Position numbers and translations under genes: made by a program. Shown here in pieces: positions 38,764 to 47,150 of a stretch of 64,000 nucleotides of DNA. The stretch's first letter is position 1; every line of letters begins with the position of its first letter. The notes below the pieces were generated by a model. The model made no database searches. It had not been told where the DNA came from and saw nothing but the letters and a program-made list of their open reading frames with translations. Source of the DNA: CAVPEW01 sp963703565 (GTDB lineage: Bacteria > Actinomycetota > Acidimicrobiia > Acidimicrobiales > VFJN01); contig CAVPEW010000082.1 of NCBI GenBank assembly GCA_963703565.1, positions 26,812 to 90,811 on the forward strand. The letters run 5' to 3'.

Positions 38764-39765
38764 ATGCCAGTGGAAGGCCAAGCAGCCGACGGTGCCGCCG
38801 GGACGCCCGCCATCCGCGTCCGGGGCCTACGAAAGAGGTTCGGTGACGTGGAGGCGGTGGGCGGGATCGACCTCGACGTCGCCCCAGGGGAGACCTTCGG
38901 GTTCCTCGGGCCGAACGGCGCCGGGAAATCGACCACGATCAACATCCTGTGCACCCTCGCCGAGGCGAGCGCGGGAACTGCCGAGGTGGCCGGGTTCGAC
39001 GTCGCCACCGAGCGCGACGAGGTGCGCCGCCGGATCGGCCTCGTCTTCCAGGACCCGACCCTCGACGTGTACCTCACAGCGGAGCAGAACCTGCGGTTCC
39101 ACGCCGAGCTGTACGGCGTGCCGCCGGAACTGGTGCCCTCACGCATCGCCGAGGTCCTCGACCTGGTCGACCTCGCCGACCGCCGCGCCAGCCTGGTACG
39201 GACCTTCTCGGGCGGCATGCGCCGGCGCCTCGAGATCGCCCGGGGCCTCATGCACGCGCCCGAGGTCCTCTTCCTCGACGAGCCCACCGTCGGTCTCGAC
39301 CCCCAGACCCGGGCTTCGATCTGGGACTACCTGACCGCGCTGTCCGGGGGCACCGGGCTGACGATCTTCCTCACCACGCACTACCTCGAGGAGGCCGAGC
39401 ACTGCGACCGGATCGCCATCATCGACGGAGGCCGCATCGTGGCCCTCGACACCCCTGACGCCCTCAAGGCGGGCGTCGGCGCCGACCGCGTCGAGATCGA
39501 GACCGCCGACGACGACACGGCCCGCCACCGCCTCGCGGAGCACTTCGGCGTCGTCCCCCACGCACGCACCTCCCGGCTCACGTTCTCGGTTCACGGCGGG
39601 GAGACCTTCGTGCCCCGCCTCTTCGCCGAGCTGGGGGTGCCGATCCGGTCGGTGAGCGTGTCGCGCCCCAGCCTCGACGACGTGTTCATGGCCCACACCG
39701 GTCGCACCATCCGCGACAGCGAGGCGGCCGGCCCGGCCAGGCCCTTCGCCATGGGCCGACGATGA
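38764..39765 (+). CDS. ABC exporter ATP-binding protein (DrrA-like)
   Basis: A 333-residue ATPase: Walker A FLGPNGAGKSTTINIL, Q-loop VFQDPTLDVYL, signature FSGGMRRRLEIARGLMHAPE, Walker B VLFLDEPTVGLDPQTRASIW and H-loop LTTHYLEEAEHCDRI. A C-terminal accessory domain ends with VSVSRPSLDDVFMAHTGRTI, typical of DrrA/multidrug exporters. ATG 38764 was chosen over earlier codons that would run through the operator. Confidence 0.9.
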   Translation: MPVEGQAADGAAGTPAIRVRGLRKRFGDVEAVGGIDLDVAPGETFGFLGPNGAGKSTTINILCTLAEASAGTAEVAGFDVATERDEVRRRIGLVFQDPTLDVYLTAEQNLRFHAELYGVPPELVPSRIAEVLDLVDLADRRASLVRTFSGGMRRRLEIARGLMHAPEVLFLDEPTVGLDPQTRASIWDYLTALSGGTGLTIFLTTHYLEEAEHCDRIAIIDGGRIVALDTPDALKAGVGADRVEIETADDDTARHRLAEHFGVVPHARTSRLTFSVHGGETFVPRLFAELGVPIRSVSVSRPSLDDVFMAHTGRTIRDSEAAGPARPFAMGRR

Positions 39766-40661
39766 GCGCCCACGCCGGCGAGCTCGCCGCGCCTCTCCCC
39801 TCGACGTTCGCCTCGGCCGGCGCGCCGCTCCGCTCCGGTGCGGGGGTCTTCGTCCGGGCGGTCAAGGTCGTGTGCCAGCGCGAGCTGCTGCGCTTCAAGG
39901 GAGACAAGATCCGGATCGTCGCCTCGGCCGCGCAACCGGTGCTGTTCCTGGTGGTGCTCGGCTCGGGCCTGAGCGACCGGGGCGGGCCCGGGCTGGCCGG
40001 CAGCGAGATCGACTACCAGACGTTCCTCTTCCCGGGGGCGCTGGCCATGTCGGTGCTGTTCACCGCCATGTTCTCGGCCATGTCGATCGTGTGGGACCGG
40101 GAGTTCGGGTTCCTTCGCGAGATGCTCGTCGCCCCGGTTCCTCGCAGTGCCATCGTGGTCGGCAAGGCCCTCGGTGGCTCGTTGGTGGCCTCGTTCCAGG
40201 GCCTCATCATCCTGTCGTTGGCCGGAGTGGCCGGCGTGCCCTACCACCCTGCGATGCTGGCGCTGCTGATCGGCGAGGTCCTCTTGGTGGCCTTCGCCGT
40301 CAGCGGCTTCGGGCTCGTGCTGGCGGCTCGCATCCGCGAGATGCAGGCGTTCATGGGGATCATGAACCTGGTGGTGATGCCGCTGTTCTTCATGTCGGGC
40401 GCCCTGTACCCGCTCGGCAACCTGCCCGGCTGGCTCCAGGCGGTGGCGCGGCTGAACCCGCTCACGTACGCGGTCGCGGCGATGAGGTCGACCGTGTTCG
40501 CCTTCGTCGACGACGTGCCCGACGGTCTCCAGGCGCGCCTGGGCGCCGACGTGACCTGGTTCGGCCACACGGTGCCCCCGGGTCTGGCCGTGGCTGCGGT
40601 GGCCGTGCTCGGCGCGGCGCTCGTGACGGTGGCGGTCGGAGAGTTCCGCCGGGCGGACTGA
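39762..40661 (+). CDS. ABC-2 type permease (DrrB-like)
   Basis: A 299-residue membrane protein with about six helices, including FLFPGALAMSVLFTAMFSAM, SIVWDREFGFLREMLVAPVP (the conserved cytoplasmic loop) and NLVVMPLFFMSGALYPLGNL. ATG 39762 overlaps the ATPase stop (ATGA), so the two form one exporter. The substrate (drug or lipid) is unknown. Confidence 0.9.
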   Translation: MSAHAGELAAPLPSTFASAGAPLRSGAGVFVRAVKVVCQRELLRFKGDKIRIVASAAQPVLFLVVLGSGLSDRGGPGLAGSEIDYQTFLFPGALAMSVLFTAMFSAMSIVWDREFGFLREMLVAPVPRSAIVVGKALGGSLVASFQGLIILSLAGVAGVPYHPAMLALLIGEVLLVAFAVSGFGLVLAARIREMQAFMGIMNLVVMPLFFMSGALYPLGNLPGWLQAVARLNPLTYAVAAMRSTVFAFVDDVPDGLQARLGADVTWFGHTVPPGLAVAAVAVLGAALVTVAVGEFRRAD

Positions 40662-40673
40662 GGCGGCCCCGGC

Positions 40674-41954
40674 TCAACGCGCGACGATGCGGGCGACCCC
40701 GGATCCGGCGGACAGCACGTAGAGCTCCCCATCGGGACCCTCGCCGAGGGAGCTGACCCCCTCGAGGCCCAGCTCCCACCGGCCCTGCGCGACGGTGGTG
40801 CCGTCGCGCACGACGATGCCCCGCAGCCCAGGGGCGCAGTAGTCGCCGAACACGTACGCGCCGACCAGCGCAGGGATCTCCGCGCCCCGGTACACGTAGC
40901 CGCCGGTGACCGAGCAACCCTCGTTGTGGGAGTACTCAAACACCGGGGGTACCGCCCCCTCGGGCGGGGAGCCCTCGAAGCGGTGGGTGCCCTCGAGGCG
41001 GTCCCAGCCCAGGTTGGCTCCTCGGCCGGCGTCGAACCCGGCGGCAGCAGGCAACAGGTCTATCTCCTCCCAGCGATCCTGCCCCACGTCGGCGACCCAC
41101 AGGTCTCCGGTGGCACGGTCGAAGGAGAACCGCCACGGGTTGCGGACCCCGTAGAGCCAGATCTCCGGGCGCCCGCCCCCGACGGCGAAGGGGTTGCCGG
41201 CGGGGGAGCTGTAGGGGGCGCCTCCTGGTCCCGGGGCCTCGGGGTCGATGCGTAGGATCTTGCCCAGCAGGCTGTCGGGGTCCTGGGCGTTGCCATGCGG
41301 GTCTCCGGCTCCGCCGCCGTCGCCCAGCCCCATGTAGAGGTAGCCGTCGGGTCCCACCGCGAGCTGGCCGCCGTTGTGGTTCGGCGCCGGCTGGTCGAGC
41401 GCCAGCAGCTCGCGGCGGCTGTCGAGCTCGACGCGATCGTCGTCGCCCATGCCGTAGGCGACGAGCAGGGTGCCGCCGTCGGGCCGCGCGCTGTAGTGGA
41501 CGTAGAGCGTGCGCCCGTCGCCCGAGAAGGCCAGGCCGAGCAGGCCCCGTTCACCGTCGTCGACCATCTCGTCGCCCAGGTCGAGCACCGGGGTGCGGAC
41601 CAGCTCGTAGCGCGTCGAACGGGTCGACCCCCGTGGCGGGGGCGTCACGTCGATGCGGCGGACCCTGCCTGCCTGCTCCGCCACGTAGAGATCGGGCGAA
41701 CCCGGCCGCACCGCCAGGGCGGTGGGGAGGTCGACGGGCGCCACTGCGGCTAGCGCCAGGTCCACCTCGGCGAGGTCGACGGGCGGGGCGGGGACCGTCG
41801 AGGTGGCGCCGATCGTGGTGGTGGTGGTCGACCCCACCGCCTCGCGGGGGGCCGAGCCGCCGTCGTCGGAGCAGGCCGTCGCCAGCGTGGCTGCGGCCAG
41901 CAGGGCGAGCCCGGCGCGTGCACCAGGGCAGGCCCGGCGCTGTCGGTGAGGCAT
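40674..41954 (-). CDS. PQQ-dependent sugar dehydrogenase-like lipoprotein
   Basis: A 426-residue exported beta-propeller: signal peptide with lipobox LATAC, a Thr-rich linker, then repeats typical of glucose/sorbosone dehydrogenases. Examples are DDGERGLLGLAFSGDGRTLY, PAPNHNGGQLAVGPDGYLYM, GLGDGGGAGDPHGNAQD, SLLGKILRID and LYGVRNPWRFSFDRATGDLW. These include the PQQ- and calcium-site segments of the soluble GDH fold. It could oxidise sugars or act only as a binding protein. ATG 41954. Confidence 0.85.
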   Translation of the reverse strand: MPHRQRRACPGARAGLALLAAATLATACSDDGGSAPREAVGSTTTTTIGATSTVPAPPVDLAEVDLALAAVAPVDLPTALAVRPGSPDLYVAEQAGRVRRIDVTPPPRGSTRSTRYELVRTPVLDLGDEMVDDGERGLLGLAFSGDGRTLYVHYSARPDGGTLLVAYGMGDDDRVELDSRRELLALDQPAPNHNGGQLAVGPDGYLYMGLGDGGGAGDPHGNAQDPDSLLGKILRIDPEAPGPGGAPYSSPAGNPFAVGGGRPEIWLYGVRNPWRFSFDRATGDLWVADVGQDRWEEIDLLPAAAGFDAGRGANLGWDRLEGTHRFEGSPPEGAVPPVFEYSHNEGCSVTGGYVYRGAEIPALVGAYVFGDYCAPGLRGIVVRDGTTVAQGRWELGLEGVSSLGEGPDGELYVLSAGSGVARIVAR

Positions 41955-42063
41955 CGGACATGCTCGCACGGGCCGCCGGTGCCACCGGGTCGCGCCGGGT
42001 CGCTCCCCGGCTCGGCACGGTGGCTGGGTCCGGCTGGCCCGAGCCCATAGGCTCGGCCGCTGC

Positions 42064-42516
42064 ATGCCGATCACGCCTGCCTCCGTCCTCGACCGCGCCT
42101 CGGGCGGTCGAGGCACGCAGCTCCTGCGTTACGCGGGGGTCTCGGTCGTCGGCGTCGGGGTCCACCAGGCGGTGCTCGTCGGGCTCTACCTCGCCGCGGA
42201 CGTGCGCGGCTTCGTGGCCAACGCCGTGGCGGCGTCGATCGCGTCGGTCCCGGCCTTCGTGCTCAACAAGCGCTGGGCCTGGGGCCACGACTCCCGGGCG
42301 GACTGGCGGCGGGAGGTGCTGCCCTTCTGGCTGTTCAGCGTCGCGGGCCTGATCCTGTCGACCGTGCTCGTCTACGCCGTCGACCACTACACGGACCGGG
42401 CCGTCTACGTCTCGGCTGCGAGCCTCGCCGGGTACGGGCTGCTGTGGACGGCCAAGTTCGCCTTCTTGGACTCGGTGATGTTCCACGAGCATCGCCACGA
42501 TCTCGACCCGGTGTGA
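42064..42516 (+). CDS. GtrA-family membrane protein
   Basis: A 150-residue protein with four transmembrane helices (LLRYAGVSVVGVGVHQAVLV; FVANAVAASIASVPAFVLNK; FWLFSVAGLILSTVLVY; SAASLAGYGLLWTAKFAFLD). The NKRWAW motif after helix 2 is typical of GtrA. These proteins help move lipid-linked sugars in envelope polysaccharide synthesis, fitting the glycosyltransferases downstream. Confidence 0.87.
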   Translation: MPITPASVLDRASGGRGTQLLRYAGVSVVGVGVHQAVLVGLYLAADVRGFVANAVAASIASVPAFVLNKRWAWGHDSRADWRREVLPFWLFSVAGLILSTVLVYAVDHYTDRAVYVSAASLAGYGLLWTAKFAFLDSVMFHEHRHDLDPV

Positions 42517-42535
42517 GCGCACGGGGCGACCGGCG

Positions 42536-43171
42536 ATGACCATGGATCCTGACCTTCGCCGAGCGGCCGAGTCCGCCCGTGGGTTCATGCCGCCCGACGA
42601 GGGTTTGGCGCTGCACGATGCCGCGGCTGGCCTCGACGTCGACGGACCGCTGCTGGAGGTCGGCAGCTACTGCGGAAAGTCCTCGATCTACCTCGGGGCA
42701 GCCGCCCGCGAGCGGGGCCGTGTGCTGTTCGCCCTGGACCACCATCGTGGTTCGGAGGAGAACCAGCCGGGCTGGGAGTGGCACGAACCCGACCTGGTCG
42801 ACCCGGCGGTGGGTCGCATCGACACCTTGCCCTGGTTCCGCCGCACGGTTCACGACGCCGGCCTAGAGGGCACGGTCGTGGCCCTGGTGGGCGACTCGCC
42901 CTCGGTCGCCCGGGTGTGGGCCACACCGCTGGCCCTGCTGTTCATCGACGGGGGTCACGGCCACGAGCCCGCCGCCCTCGACTACGACCTGTGGACCCCG
43001 CACGTCGTCCCGGACGGGTTGCTGTGCATCCATGACGTGTTCCCCGACCCCGCCGACGGGGGACGCCCGCCCTACGAGGCGATCTACCGGCCGGCGCTGT
43101 CGTCGGGTCGCTTCGAGGAGGTGAGCGCGGTGGGGTCGTTGCGGGTGCTGCGGCGGCTCAGAGCTCTATGA
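42536..43171 (+). CDS. class I SAM methyltransferase (Methyltransf_24 type)
   Basis: A 211-residue methyltransferase: GPLLEVGSYCGKSSIYLGAA is the SAM loop, FALDHHRGSEENQPGWEW an acidic loop, and LLFIDGGHGHEPAALDYDLW matches the metal-dependent cephalosporin-hydroxylase/methyltransferase-24 group (DGxHxxxxxxxD). It starts 20 bp after GtrA, so both may serve one glycan. Its 3' end overlaps the convergent gene by 14 bp. Confidence 0.82.
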   Translation: MTMDPDLRRAAESARGFMPPDEGLALHDAAAGLDVDGPLLEVGSYCGKSSIYLGAAARERGRVLFALDHHRGSEENQPGWEWHEPDLVDPAVGRIDTLPWFRRTVHDAGLEGTVVALVGDSPSVARVWATPLALLFIDGGHGHEPAALDYDLWTPHVVPDGLLCIHDVFPDPADGGRPPYEAIYRPALSSGRFEEVSAVGSLRVLRRLRAL

Positions 43172-44192
43172 GCGCCGGCAGCAGCGAGTGGTCGGTGAAC
43201 AGCCCGCACGCCGGCGAGGTCTGCGACAGCGCGTCGGCGCAGAGCACCACCGCCGCCGCTGTGTAGGTGGAGCGCTCCCCGCGCGGGAAGCGCGACTCGT
43301 CGGGGAACACCGTCCCGGTCCAGTAGCGCCCGTCGTGGTGACGGAACCGACTGGTCCACGAGAACAGGGTCTCGGCGGTGCCGGACTCACCTACCGCGAG
43401 GTGGGCCATGGCGCACTCGCAGGTCTCCGCCACGGTCACCCAGGGACGGTCCGACACGCAGCGCACGCCCCGGTCGGGCATGACGAAGGTGTCGAAGCGC
43501 TCGGCGAGGCGCTCGCGACCCGCCTCACCCAGCGCCACCCCGCCCAGCACGGGGTAGTACCAGTCCATGGCCCAGCGGTGCTTGGGGGCGAATGCCTCGG
43601 GGTGGCGCAGCAGCGCCGATGCCAGGCGGGCCGCGGAGAGCTCCCAGTCGGGGCGTTCGTGCCCGAGGTGCTCCGCGATGGCGATGGCGCAGCGAAGGCT
43701 GTGGCAAACCGACGAGGAGCCGGTGACCAATGCGAAGCTCCAGGGCGTGCCGTCGGCGTGACGGGCCCAGAGGATCTCCCCCCGGGGGGTCTGCAGGTCG
43801 AGCACGAAGTCGATGGCTGCCTCCACCACGGGCCACATCTGCTCGATGAAGCCCTCGTCGGCGGTGACCAGGTAGCGGTGCCAGACCCCGGCCGCCACGT
43901 AGGCGCACACGTTGGCGTCGAGCTTGTCCTGCTCGACGCCGTCGTCGAGGTAGTACTGGTGCCACGCCCCGTCGGGGCGCTGACGGGCCACGAGCCACTC
44001 GAAGGCCGCTTCGGCCTCCCGGTGGCGCCCGCCCAGGGTGAGCGCCATCGCCGCTTCGGTGTGGTTCCACGCGTCGGCGTGCCCACCTGGGAACCAGGGG
44101 ATCATCCCCGATGGCAGCTGCCACTCGGCGATCGCATCGACCGTATGTTGCAGCTCGGCGGCCTCCACGACGCCCGGAACGCTGAAGGGCAC
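43158..44192 (-). CDS. alpha/alpha-barrel (prenyltransferase-like) protein
   Basis: A 344-residue protein built of helical repeats with aromatic/His motifs: PSGMIPWFPGGHADAWNHTE, RQRPDGAWHQYYLDDGVEQD, GRYWTGTVFPDESRFP. This matches actinobacterial proteins annotated as prenyltransferase-like, but the PDGAW and GHADAWNHTE segments look more like six-hairpin glycosidases. Enzyme activity is not clear. Start GTG 44192 lies 1 bp after the methyltransferase stop, in an operon with a GT4 gene. Confidence 0.7.
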   Translation of the reverse strand: MPFSVPGVVEAAELQHTVDAIAEWQLPSGMIPWFPGGHADAWNHTEAAMALTLGGRHREAEAAFEWLVARQRPDGAWHQYYLDDGVEQDKLDANVCAYVAAGVWHRYLVTADEGFIEQMWPVVEAAIDFVLDLQTPRGEILWARHADGTPWSFALVTGSSSVCHSLRCAIAIAEHLGHERPDWELSAARLASALLRHPEAFAPKHRWAMDWYYPVLGGVALGEAGRERLAERFDTFVMPDRGVRCVSDRPWVTVAETCECAMAHLAVGESGTAETLFSWTSRFRHHDGRYWTGTVFPDESRFPRGERSTYTAAAVVLCADALSQTSPACGLFTDHSLLPALIEL

Positions 44193-44193
44193 C

Positions 44194-44958
44194 TCAGCAG
44201 TCCCCTGCTCGCGGTCCGGCGGGCCGGCGGGCGTACACGACCAGGCTCTTGCCCAGCACGGGGTTGAGGATCCGCTCCGCCGTCCTCGTCAGCGTCGACA
44301 CCGGCTCGGAGCCCTCGATGTCCCACACCAGCAGCTGTCGGTAGGCGCGCACCGCCGGATGCTCGTCGTCGGTAGGACCCACCGCGCACTTGAGCCACCA
44401 GTACGGGGTGTGCAGGGCGTGGGCGTGGTGGGCGTGGCGGGGCTCGAGCCCCGCGGCGCGCATTCGGCGCCGCAGGCGCGGCTCGCTGTAGATCCGCACG
44501 TGACCGCCCTCCACGTAGGGCGCGTGGTACTCGTTGGTCAACGCCCAGCACACCTGCTCGGGCAGCCACGAGGGCACCGTTGCGGCCAGCGTCCCGCCGG
44601 GGCGCAGCACCCGGCACAGCTCGCGCAACGCCGCCTGGTCGTCGGGCACGTGCTCGAGGACCTCCGAGGCGATGACCCGGTCGAAGGTGCCGTCGGGGAA
44701 GGGGAGGGCGCAAGCGTCGCCGTTGGCCGTGCCGGTGAGCAGGTCGGTGCCGTCGGGACCCTGGAGGACCTCGCCGGCGTCGCGCATCGCCGCGAAGGTG
44801 CCCGCCACGTCCTTGAGCTCCGCGGCCGAGTAGTCCAGGGCGACCACGTGCGCGCCGCGCCGCGCTGCCTCGAAGGCGTGGCGGCCGAACCCACAGCCCA
44901 GGTCCAGCACCAGGTCGCCGGCCACGACGCCCAACGTGTCGTAGCGCACCGTCAGCAC
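44194..44958 (-). CDS. SAM-dependent methyltransferase (Rv3030-like)
   Basis: A 254-residue class I methyltransferase: LVLDLGCGFGRHAFEAARRG (motif I), VVALDYSAAELKDVAGTFAA, DGTFDRVIASEVLEHVPDDQ and LRPGGTLAATVPSWLPEQVC. The order methyltransferase plus GT4 resembles the mycobacterial Rv3030-Rv3032 methylglucose-polysaccharide locus, but this is an analogy. GTG 44958 overlaps the GT4 stop by 7 bp. Confidence 0.85.
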   Translation of the reverse strand: MLTVRYDTLGVVAGDLVLDLGCGFGRHAFEAARRGAHVVALDYSAAELKDVAGTFAAMRDAGEVLQGPDGTDLLTGTANGDACALPFPDGTFDRVIASEVLEHVPDDQAALRELCRVLRPGGTLAATVPSWLPEQVCWALTNEYHAPYVEGGHVRIYSEPRLRRRMRAAGLEPRHAHHAHALHTPYWWLKCAVGPTDDEHPAVRAYRQLLVWDIEGSEPVSTLTRTAERILNPVLGKSLVVYARRPAGPRAGDC

Positions 44959-46223
44959 CGGGCGCCCACCGGCTGCTCCAGGCGGATGCGGTACTGCTCG
45001 ACGGTCTTGGTCGCCGTGTGACGCCACGACCACCGGTCGACGATGCGCTGACGGCCGCGGGCGCCCACGGTGGAACGCAGATCGTCCCGCAAGAGCGCTT
45101 CGCGCAGCTTGGTGGCCAGCGCCTCGCTGTCGCCGGGTTGTACCAGCAGGGCGGTGTCGCCGTCGGCTCCCACCACCTCGGGCACCGCTCCCCCGGTCGT
45201 GGCCACCAGCGGGGTGCCGCACGACATGGCTTCGATCGCGGGCAGGGAGAAGCCCTCGTAGAGCGAGGGCACCACGGCCAGCTCCGCCTGTGCGTAGAGC
45301 TCGACGATGCGCCGTTCGGGCACGCCGGTCACGAACTCGACGTGGCGCTCGAGGCCGAGGCGCGAGATCGCCTGGTCGCTGGCGCCACCGGGCTTGCGCC
45401 GGCCGATGACCACGAGGTGCACGTCGTCTCGCTCGGTGCGCAGCTTGGCCACCGCTTCGAGCAGGAACTTCAGGCCCTTCATCGTCACGTCTGCCGACGC
45501 AGTGGTCACCAGCCGGCCCCGCACCACGGGCACCTCGGGCAGGGGCCGGAAGATCTCCACGTCGACCCCGACGGGCACGATCGCCATGCGCTCGGCGGGC
45601 ACCCCGTGGTCTCGGGCGATGTCGTTGAACGAGTTCTCCGACACCGTGACCACCCGGGCCAGGCGCTTGGCGACCCGGGTCTGCATGTTGGTGAAGCCGT
45701 ACCAGCGGCGCAGGGTGAAGCGTCGGTAGCGGCTCTGGGCGTGCTCCATCTCGAGACGCCGGTCGACGGTGATGGGGTGGTGGATCGTGGCGATCACCGG
45801 GAGCTTCGAGCGCTGCTCCATCGCCAACAGCCCGTAGCCGAGGCTCTGGTTGTCGTGGACGATGTCGAACTGGCCCGGACGTGCGCGCAGGTGATCCCAG
45901 GCCCGCAGGCTGAACGCCAAGGGCTCCGGGAAGGTGCCGGCGATGAACGCGCCGACCTCTACTGCGTCGGTCCAGTGCTTGAGCTCCCACAGCGCGGGCA
46001 TGCGCATCGGGTAGTGCTCGTTGTAGATGTCCAGGCTGGGCATCTCGACCAGCGGGACCCGCTCGTCGAGCTCGGGGTAGGGCTGACCCCCGAGCACCTC
46101 GACGTGGTGGCCAAGGTCGGCGAGCGCCCTGGACAGGTGCCGGACGTACACCCCCTGGCCACCGACGTGCGGCTTGCCCCGGTAGGCGAGCAGAGCGATC
46201 CGGAGGGGTTCGTCTGCCGGCAT
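44952..46223 (-). CDS. GT4-family glycosyltransferase
   Basis: A 423-residue GT-B enzyme. The N-terminal domain has RGKPHVGGQGVYVRHLSRAL (acceptor loop); the C-terminal domain has VVTVSENSFNDIARDHGVPA, VPVGVDVEIFRPL and the donor motif VVPSLYEGFSLPAIEAMSCG (E-x7-E). It is likely an alpha-glucosyl or mannosyl transferase using a nucleotide sugar. Start ATG 46223. It precedes the methyltransferase and barrel genes in one operon. Confidence 0.87.
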   Translation of the reverse strand: MPADEPLRIALLAYRGKPHVGGQGVYVRHLSRALADLGHHVEVLGGQPYPELDERVPLVEMPSLDIYNEHYPMRMPALWELKHWTDAVEVGAFIAGTFPEPLAFSLRAWDHLRARPGQFDIVHDNQSLGYGLLAMEQRSKLPVIATIHHPITVDRRLEMEHAQSRYRRFTLRRWYGFTNMQTRVAKRLARVVTVSENSFNDIARDHGVPAERMAIVPVGVDVEIFRPLPEVPVVRGRLVTTASADVTMKGLKFLLEAVAKLRTERDDVHLVVIGRRKPGGASDQAISRLGLERHVEFVTGVPERRIVELYAQAELAVVPSLYEGFSLPAIEAMSCGTPLVATTGGAVPEVVGADGDTALLVQPGDSEALATKLREALLRDDLRSTVGARGRQRIVDRWSWRHTATKTVEQYRIRLEQPVGARC

Positions 46224-46257
46224 GGCGGCAAAGCCTCGTCGGGGTGGTCGGGCCCGG

Positions 46258-47087
46258 TCAAGCCGTCACGGCTGCAGCCGTGGCCCGGACCTGGTCGCCC
46301 AGCTCGACCACCGCCGGGGTGACGATCCGGGCATACACGCCCAAGTTGTTGGCGTGGCCGTCCCGCAGAGCCTTCGCCAGAGCCGGTCGTGCCGCCAGCC
46401 CGGGCTGGGCCCTCGGCGGCAGGGTGCATCGGGGGGTGGCCATGAGCACCTCGCTCACGGCTGCGCCGATCCTCACCTCGGCCCAGGCATCCTCCACCCA
46501 GCCGGTGGCGCCGACCTCGATGAGAGCCGTGGGTCGGAACCGCCGAGCGTCGAGACCCGATCCTGCCGCGAACCCTGCCCCCTGCCCTGGCTCCTGCGCT
46601 GCGTACAGAGCTTCCGGCTGCCTCGAGGCTGGCGGTGGTCAGCCAGTGGACGTCGGCCAGGTCGACCCAGGACCCTGCCGGGCCGGACCAGTCGATCACC
46701 TCGGTGTCCGCGTCGGAGAGCCCGGCATGCATCTCGAAGGGGAGCACCTCGTCGAGCGGCGGGGCCGAGAGCTGCACCGGGCGCCCCAGCCAGTCCGACA
46801 GGCGGTCGTGCACGGCGGGATCCGACGCCTCGAGGCTCCGAGCCATCGGGCAGGGTCACGATCACCTCGCCACCTTCGGTGCGTGCCGAGGCCTCGAGCA
46901 GAGCCGGCCAGCGCTTGGCCGTCAGCACCTTTCGAGCCTCCGGGTCGACCAGCGCCAGCACGCGATCGCCGACCGCGCCGCCCGGTGCCAGGTCGAGCCG
47001 TTGGACCGCCTCGCCGCCGAACGACTTCACCGGGTACCGCCACAGCGCGGCGACCCTGCCCAGCGTGGCGGTCCCCGCGACACCCAT
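46258..47087 (-). CDS. MOSC-domain protein (two apparent frameshifts)
   Basis: Three consecutive frames rebuild one MOSC protein. They are ATG 47087 (LGRVAALWRYPVKSFGGEAV, the MOSC_N start, to VIVTLPDGS); then, from ~46,845, LEASDPAVHDRLSDWLGRPV to VHWLTTASLEAAG; then, from ~46,590, LDARRFRPTALIEVGATGWV to MATPRCTLPPRAQPGLAA and the end at 46258. MOSC domains handle molybdenum-cofactor sulfur. One-base shifts are needed at ~46,835-46,845 and ~46,560-46,620. An indel artefact or a true pseudogene are both possible. Confidence 0.7.
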
Positions 47088-47150
47088 CGCGCAACGGTAG
47101 CCCTGCGAATCTGCTGGGCCGGTCGCTGTGGCGGTCCTAGCTTCGGGTCC

